Part shown: piece by piece, positions 58,689-64,000 of the stretch
Numbering within the stretch: the stretch's first letter is position 1
Layout: the number at the start of each line of letters is the position of its first letter
Assembly: GCA_002163135.1 (NCBI GenBank)
Contig: MAAN01000009.1
Span: 62,001 to 126,000, forward strand
DNA: 64,000 nt
DNA from: Alphaproteobacteria bacterium 46_93_T64
GTDB lineage: Bacteria; Pseudomonadota; Alphaproteobacteria; Sneathiellales; Sneathiellaceae
Reading direction: 5' to 3'
Notes under the pieces: model-generated
What the model was told of the DNA's origin: nothing
Seen by the model: the letters and a program-made list of their open reading frames with translations, nothing else
The model's database searches: none
Program-made: the position numbers and the translations under genes

Positions 58689-60182
58689 TTAAAACCTCGG
58701 CAAATCAGGGAAAGGCAACTCGCCATTATGAACATGCATTTTTCCAAGTTCAGCACATCTATGTAAAATCGGGAAAACCTTTCCGGGATTTAACCGTCCG
58801 TCTGGATCGAAGGCACATTTCAACCTCTGCTGCTGCTTGAGATCATCTTCACTGAACATTTCGCCCATCAAATCACGTTTCTCGACCCCCACACCATGCT
58901 CCCCCGTTAGCACGCCGCCAACTTCAACACATAATTTCAAAATATCGGCACCAAACTTTTCACATTTCTCAAGATCACCAGGAATATTGGCATCGAACAG
59001 AATAAGGGGGTGCAGGTTACCGTCTCCTGCATGAAAGACATTTGCAACACGCAAACCATAATGCTCTGAAAGTTCGTTCATGCGCGCTAAAACCTTAGGT
59101 AACTGGCTTCGAGGGATGGTTCCATCCATACACATATAATCTGGAGAAATACGGCCGATGGCAGGAAATGCAGCTTTTCGCCCCGCCCAAAAGGCTATTC
59201 TCTCCTGCTCGCTTTGGCTTTGCTTGATAACAGTCGCCCCACATGCGCCCGCTATTTTTTCAATAGCTGAATTGTTATGTTCAATCTCGACTACAGGGCC
59301 GTCTAACTCCACAATCAGTAATGCCTCAACATCCAATGGATATCCGGCATGGCAAAATTCTTCTGCCGCATGAATGGCATAACGGTCCATCATTTCCATA
59401 CCTGCCGGAATAATTCCTGATCCGATAATTTTACCGACGCACTCTCCAGCTTGTTCACTTGACGGAAATCCGATCAGTTGCGCGGTGATATGTTCAGGGC
59501 TTCTTAGAAGTCGTACAGTAACTTCTGTTATCACACCCAGAAGGCCCTCAGACCCGGTAACAACCCCCATCAGGTCATATCCTCCCGCATCGAGATGTTT
59601 ACCCCCTAGTTGGATGATTTCCCCTTCCATGGTTATCATTTCGACACCAAGAACATTATTCGTGGTTAGACCATACTTCAGGCAATGAACACCGCCTGAA
59701 TTTTCAGCGATATTTCCGCCTATTGTGCAAGCGATTTGACTGGAGGGATCTGGCGCATAATAAAAGCCATCAGATTTCACGGCATCAGTGATGGCGAGAT
59801 TTGTTACACCTGGCTCTACAACCGCACACCGGTTATCGTAATCAACTTCAATAATTTTGTTGAACTTTCCAAGCCCTAACAGCACGCCATCAGCTAGGGG
59901 TAAGGCGCCGCCGGACAAGGATGTTCCAGCACCTCTCGGCACAACGTTGACTTTCTCGTCAGCGCAGTATTTTAGGATTTCCGAAATTTCCTGCTTTGTT
60001 TCAGGTAGTACGGCGATCATAGGTAGTTGACGGTATGCACTCAGACCATCGCATTCAAAAGCGCGGAGACCTGCCTCTTCGTCAATCACACCTTCCGGAT
60101 TCTTAATTATTTTTCGAAGTCCGGCGACGAGCAGATCTCGTTTTGCAAGAACCTGCGGGTCGGGTTTTGGCATCATCACCAT
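58689..60182 (-). CDS. glcD: Glycolate oxidase subunit, FAD-linked
   Basis: VPRGAGTSLSGGALPLADGVLLGLGKF, GGNIAENSGGVHCLKYGLTTNNVLG, NVFHAGDGNLHPLILFD, GVLTGEHGVGVEKRDLM. Confidence 0.97.
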   Translation of the reverse strand: MVMMPKPDPQVLAKRDLLVAGLRKIIKNPEGVIDEEAGLRAFECDGLSAYRQLPMIAVLPETKQEISEILKYCADEKVNVVPRGAGTSLSGGALPLADGVLLGLGKFNKIIEVDYDNRCAVVEPGVTNLAITDAVKSDGFYYAPDPSSQIACTIGGNIAENSGGVHCLKYGLTTNNVLGVEMITMEGEIIQLGGKHLDAGGYDLMGVVTGSEGLLGVITEVTVRLLRSPEHITAQLIGFPSSEQAGECVGKIIGSGIIPAGMEMMDRYAIHAAEEFCHAGYPLDVEALLIVELDGPVVEIEHNNSAIEKIAGACGATVIKQSQSEQERIAFWAGRKAAFPAIGRISPDYMCMDGTIPRSQLPKVLARMNELSEHYGLRVANVFHAGDGNLHPLILFDANIPGDLEKCEKFGADILKLCVEVGGVLTGEHGVGVEKRDLMGEMFSEDDLKQQQRLKCAFDPDGRLNPGKVFPILHRCAELGKMHVHNGELPFPDLPRF

Positions 60183-60237
60183 ATCAACGCACCTTTACAT
60201 TTAAACTGTAAGTGCAATATAGCGATAGTTTAGACAC

Positions 60238-60275
60238 AAAAAAACCGCTCCTGCATAGCAGAGCGGCTTTTTTTC
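60238..60275. terminator. Bidirectional intrinsic terminator
   Basis: AAAAAAACCGCTCctgcatagcaGAGCGGCTTTTTTTC. Confidence 0.9.
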
Positions 60276-60324
60276 ACCATCCAGAAATCCTGCGATGAAT
60301 TTCTTGCTAGATCACGTAAGGGAA

Positions 60325-60450
60325 TTAACCCTGACGCGCCTTGAAGCGTGGATTTGTTTTGTTGATTACATAGACGCGGCCTTTACGGCGTACGACGCGG
60401 CAATCACGATGACGTTTTTTCGCAGATTTGAGCGAGTTAAGAACTTTCAT
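60325..60450 (-). CDS. rpmJ: 50S ribosomal protein L36
   Basis: [41 protein letters not shown]; start Met 60450. Confidence 0.96.
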   Translation of the reverse strand: MKVLNSLKSAKKRHRDCRVVRRKGRVYVINKTNPRFKARQG

Positions 60451-60575
60451 GACACAGATCCCAAAAAACTGTTCTGAATTTGAAGGCCGGAACATACTGG
60501 CCCAATTATAGTCTGTCAATGAAGAAAAAGGCCTTAAACCAACACTTCTTCTTCACTGGTATAAAATACGGTCAG

Positions 60576-61517
60576 CTATTGGATTTCAGCTGGCACTCTT
60601 GCGTAAATTCTGAAAACCTTAAGTGCCCCAGTTTCCATGGCCTGTACTCGCGAAGTCCACAACTCTCCTTCGCGTAAGACCCATCCATGAAGGTGACCAC
60701 TTTTTTCTCCGCTACCTGTGAGCGTCGCATATTTTGAAAATGCTTTAAGAACATTGGCCTTGTATTCCGCAGTTGTATCCTCTGCAATACTCACTTCGAA
60801 GCCTGCTTTCGTGAGTAGGGTACGAATCTGTTGAACGTCCACAACATGCGGAGTATTTGGTTCAGCCTCTATCCATTTAACGATTGCTGGGTCTTCAATG
60901 GTAGCTCCGTCAAGCATATAGTCAGACATCATGAATTGACCCTCTGGTTTCATCATGCCGAAAATCCGCCTGAAACAATCGAGTTTGTTTTTCACACAAA
61001 ACAAGGCTTCAGATGAATAAACAACATTCGCAGATTTGGATTTAGCTTCGAATTTTTCAAAATCGATATGCTTGTATTTAATATATTTTGAAAGGCCAGC
61101 CATCTTCGTCAGGTTTGTGCTGGCCTCCACCAACTCTTCGCTTTCTTCATACGCGTCTACATACGTATCAAATTGTTCGACCACCCAATGAGAAAAACCA
61201 CCAAGGCCAGAACCTAGCTCCGCTATACTCATTGTCTTGTTGAGACCCATGGGATTTGTCAGGCGTTTTTTTGCAGAATCCGGAATGCAACGTGTCATTC
61301 CGTCACCGAACAACGTAATCACAGATTTTTGACGGCTAACGGACCAACCTTGCACCGTCGGTGGCCCGTCATCTTCAATTGGCAAGTCTTCAGCTACAGT
61401 AACAACTGTTTCTGATTTTTCATGCAGCTCATATCCGTCCCACCAAAGTTTAAGCCGCTCTTTCAAAGGCAACTTTTCACCCGTGCTCTCTTTTGGATCG
61501 CCCACTTCGGCTTCCAT
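60576..61517 (-). CDS. Class I SAM-dependent methyltransferase
   Basis: MSIAELGSGLGGFSHWVVEQFDTYVDAYEESEELVEAS; VVYSSEALFCVKNKLDCFRRIFGMMKPEGQFMMSDYM. Confidence 0.85.
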   Translation of the reverse strand: MEAEVGDPKESTGEKLPLKERLKLWWDGYELHEKSETVVTVAEDLPIEDDGPPTVQGWSVSRQKSVITLFGDGMTRCIPDSAKKRLTNPMGLNKTMSIAELGSGLGGFSHWVVEQFDTYVDAYEESEELVEASTNLTKMAGLSKYIKYKHIDFEKFEAKSKSANVVYSSEALFCVKNKLDCFRRIFGMMKPEGQFMMSDYMLDGATIEDPAIVKWIEAEPNTPHVVDVQQIRTLLTKAGFEVSIAEDTTAEYKANVLKAFSKYATLTGSGEKSGHLHGWVLREGELWTSRVQAMETGALKVFRIYARVPAEIQ

Positions 61518-61619
61518 GTTACATACCCTTATTGTTTACTTCGTACTCATTGACATCAGTTCGTTGTCAAAATAATGCCAGAAAATCATTAACCGTATGT
61601 AAACTGCATTACAACCCTA

Positions 61620-63233
61620 TTAATTAGTAATTTGTGAAAGATATTCGTCTCTTAACTCTCTTTTCAAAATCTTTCCAATTGTGCTTCTGGGCAAATAATT
61701 CCGTAACAAGATGGCAGAGACACGCTGTGTTTTCCCAAGCCTCTCATTCACCCATAGCTTAATGTCATCCTCGGTATCTTTGGCGCTATTCTCAAGCACA
61801 ACCAGACCCAAAGGGGTTTCTCCCCATTCATCACTTGGGATCGCAATAACGGCAACATCGGAAACTGACGGGTGCTTAATAAGTTCGGCTTCGATATCTG
61901 CCGCATAAATATTGAACCCACCTGACAAAATCATGTCTTTCTTACGATCTAACAGATACAAGAAACCATCTTCGTCCAAACGGCCCATATCACCGCTTTT
62001 ATAGAATTTATCGCCTTCTGGCGAGATCCATATCATTGCATCGGTCAAGTCCTGCCGCCCATGATACCCGGTCATCATCGCACCTGAGCGGCCAACGATT
62101 TCACCGATCTCACCGACGGGTAATTCGAGTCCTTCATCCGTTATTATTCGAATTTCCGCACCTTCTCCCGCCTTACCGACGGATGCAAGTTTATCGGGAA
62201 ACTCCGTTGCAGAGAGGACCGTTCCGATACCACCTTCAGTCAGACCATAAATTTCGATCATTTTACCCGGCCAGCGATCCAGCGCATCGCGCTTCACATT
62301 TTCTCGTAGCGGGGCACTCGTTGAAAGTTTGACCTCAAAACTATCCAGATCGAAATCATCGAATTTCTCGAAACGAAGCAGTCGCTGGTATTGCACGGGC
62401 ACAAGCATTGTATGCGTTGCACGCTCTGCCTCTGCCAGTTTCAAATACTCTTCCGTGTCGAATTTTGGCATTAGAACAACACGTCCGCCCAAAGCCATAG
62501 TCGGAAGAAGGGCAACCAAAGTCGTATTTGAATAAAGTGCGGTTGCGATCATCGTAACGGCACCTTTATCAAGCCCCATGGCTTTAAAGCGAATTACATG
62601 CTCATAGCGCATGTAGTGGCTTTGTTCGATCCCTTTGGGAACGCCTGTCGTTCCAGAACTATAAATCAGATTAAAGGCGTCTTCAGGTTGGATATCAACA
62701 ATAAGATCTTCATCAGAAGCGCCGCGCATGAGCTCTTCAAAGCCACGCCATCCGTCAGCTTCAAAATCAAAGGCGATATAACCGTCCTCAATCAAGCACT
62801 CGATCCTTCCGTGAAAGGGCGATATCAAATCAAGAGTTGCCTTCGACGCAAATAACATTTGTGACCCGCTGTCACGCAACATTCCTTCCAGTTGCGTACT
62901 TGATGCCATACCGGATAGAGGTACGATACAAACGCCCGCTTGCAAACTTCCCAAATAAACTGTGATATATTCAATGCTGCTTCTCGCCAAAACAGCGACT
63001 TTATCACCGCGGCCCAGCCCTCGCCCCGCCAACATATTTGAAACCTGATTGACGCGGCAAATAAGCTCCCGCCAAGAAACAGCAGCTCCCTCTACTTTTA
63101 AAACCAACAAGTCTGGATTTTCTTGAGCAGCGCGTTGCACTAACCTCGGAAATGGGACAAACCCATCATCCTCATTAAAATTCGAATTTGTCCCTGTTTC
63201 TGGTGCCGGCGTTCCGCTCATGTCATCCTCCAT
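61620..63233 (-). CDS. AMP-dependent acyl-CoA synthetase/ligase
   Basis: NLIYSSGTTGVPKGIEQSH, EIYGLTEGG, YKSGDMGRLDEDGFLYLLDRKKDMILSGGFNIYAADIEAEL; start may be 63221. Confidence 0.95.
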   Translation of the reverse strand: MEDDMSGTPAPETGTNSNFNEDDGFVPFPRLVQRAAQENPDLLVLKVEGAAVSWRELICRVNQVSNMLAGRGLGRGDKVAVLARSSIEYITVYLGSLQAGVCIVPLSGMASSTQLEGMLRDSGSQMLFASKATLDLISPFHGRIECLIEDGYIAFDFEADGWRGFEELMRGASDEDLIVDIQPEDAFNLIYSSGTTGVPKGIEQSHYMRYEHVIRFKAMGLDKGAVTMIATALYSNTTLVALLPTMALGGRVVLMPKFDTEEYLKLAEAERATHTMLVPVQYQRLLRFEKFDDFDLDSFEVKLSTSAPLRENVKRDALDRWPGKMIEIYGLTEGGIGTVLSATEFPDKLASVGKAGEGAEIRIITDEGLELPVGEIGEIVGRSGAMMTGYHGRQDLTDAMIWISPEGDKFYKSGDMGRLDEDGFLYLLDRKKDMILSGGFNIYAADIEAELIKHPSVSDVAVIAIPSDEWGETPLGLVVLENSAKDTEDDIKLWVNERLGKTQRVSAILLRNYLPRSTIGKILKRELRDEYLSQITN

Positions 63234-63283
63234 AAATTAAGAGCAGACAGAATAACCACTCACAAGAGGATTGCAAACGCCCA

Positions 63284-64000
63284 TTACTTCAGTGCTGAAA
63301 TTCCACCTTTCTCTTTGATGTAATTCATAACTGTTGTCGCCATCAGGGTACCTGCAGCCTTATCAATCACGTGCTTGCTTTTCTTCAACATTGCAAATCC
63401 GTCACCCCCGCCCGCGACATAATCATTTGTCGCCAATGTATAGATCTTATTTGGGTCTACAGGTTCACCATTGATGCTCACTTGTGAAACTCTACTTCCC
63501 GCGGGATTTTTCGTATCAAAAATAAAACTGACACCTACAAAATGGCCAAACCGACCGGCACCATCTTCCACTTTGGAGACACTGTGTTCCAACAATTTCA
63601 AAATATTTGAACCACTAACTTCCAGCAACACTGTGACATTTCCAAAAGGTAATTCACGTAAAATGTCTTTTCGTGTGAGGACACTTCCCGCTTCATATTC
63701 ACGGTCTCCGCGAATACCACCGCCATTAGTAAAACCGATATCAGCCTTAACTTCTTCCTTCATAGCAAGGGCAATGAATCTCCCGAATGTGGTTTGCTTT
63801 GTCCGAACGGATATTCGGCGTGTATCAAGCGGGATATGTGTTTCACCTACGGCTACATCAAGTTTCTTATCAAGAAGTGTGCCGAATTTTTCTGTCATGC
63901 CCGCAATTGTTGCGTCCGGCACCACATTTGAAGTCGCCAAAATCTTCCAACTCGGAATAACTGACAGGTATTTGCGACCTCGTTTTTCTTTCCGTTCCAC
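63284..64000 (-). CDS. 5'-nucleotidase C-terminal domain protein (truncated by window edge)
   Basis: ADIGFTNGGGIRGDREYEAGSVLTRKDILRELPFGNVTVLLEVSG; YTLATNDYVAGGGDGFAML. Confidence 0.9.
   Translation of the reverse strand: MERKEKRGRKYLSVIPSWKILATSNVVPDATIAGMTEKFGTLLDKKLDVAVGETHIPLDTRRISVRTKQTTFGRFIALAMKEEVKADIGFTNGGGIRGDREYEAGSVLTRKDILRELPFGNVTVLLEVSGSNILKLLEHSVSKVEDGAGRFGHFVGVSFIFDTKNPAGSRVSQVSINGEPVDPNKIYTLATNDYVAGGGDGFAMLKKSKHVIDKAAGTLMATTVMNYIKEKGGISALK

Noticed and set aside
1-64000. CRISPR array, tRNA or rRNA genes
   Set aside because: No regularly spaced repeats, and no cloverleaf or conserved rRNA sequence noticed on either strand.

Overview
64-kb window of an alphaproteobacterial chromosome, inferred from GapR/DUF2312, COQ9, the PntA1-PntA2-PntB split with a COX aa3 subunit IV gene beside it, DUF1244, and the style of the RNR genes. 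Most of it is compact housekeeping and central metabolism: Sua5, nrdAB, ubiX, purEK, def, rpsU, rpmJ, pntAB, pepF, an indolepyruvate:ferredoxin oxidoreductase, fba, pyk, glcDEF, acyl-CoA metabolism, two c-di-GMP proteins and a chemoreceptor. No rRNA, tRNA, CRISPR array or intact mobile element was seen. The main points of interest are: (1) an SDR-like gene at 21.9-22.6 kb carrying both halogenase-counterpart signature motifs of halohydrin dehalogenases (T-x4-F-x-G and S-x12-Y-x3-R); (2) a decayed accessory patch at about 26.1-32.2 kb with an integrase C-terminal remnant, a 1145-aa SAM-cyclase-AAA-TPR protein, an Hsp70-like protein and gene debris; (3) a small protein at 48.9-49.3 kb with a phage-like helical-hairpin core that may be related to Acb2/Tad1; (4) readable regulatory architecture, namely paired NrdR-like boxes and two divergent TetR operator regions; (5) repeated ultra-tight convergent gene junctions, three of which share a TTAA double stop. 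Several genes under 60 aa are missing from the ORF track (YdcH, COX subunit IV). No search was run; all family names come from reading the translations.
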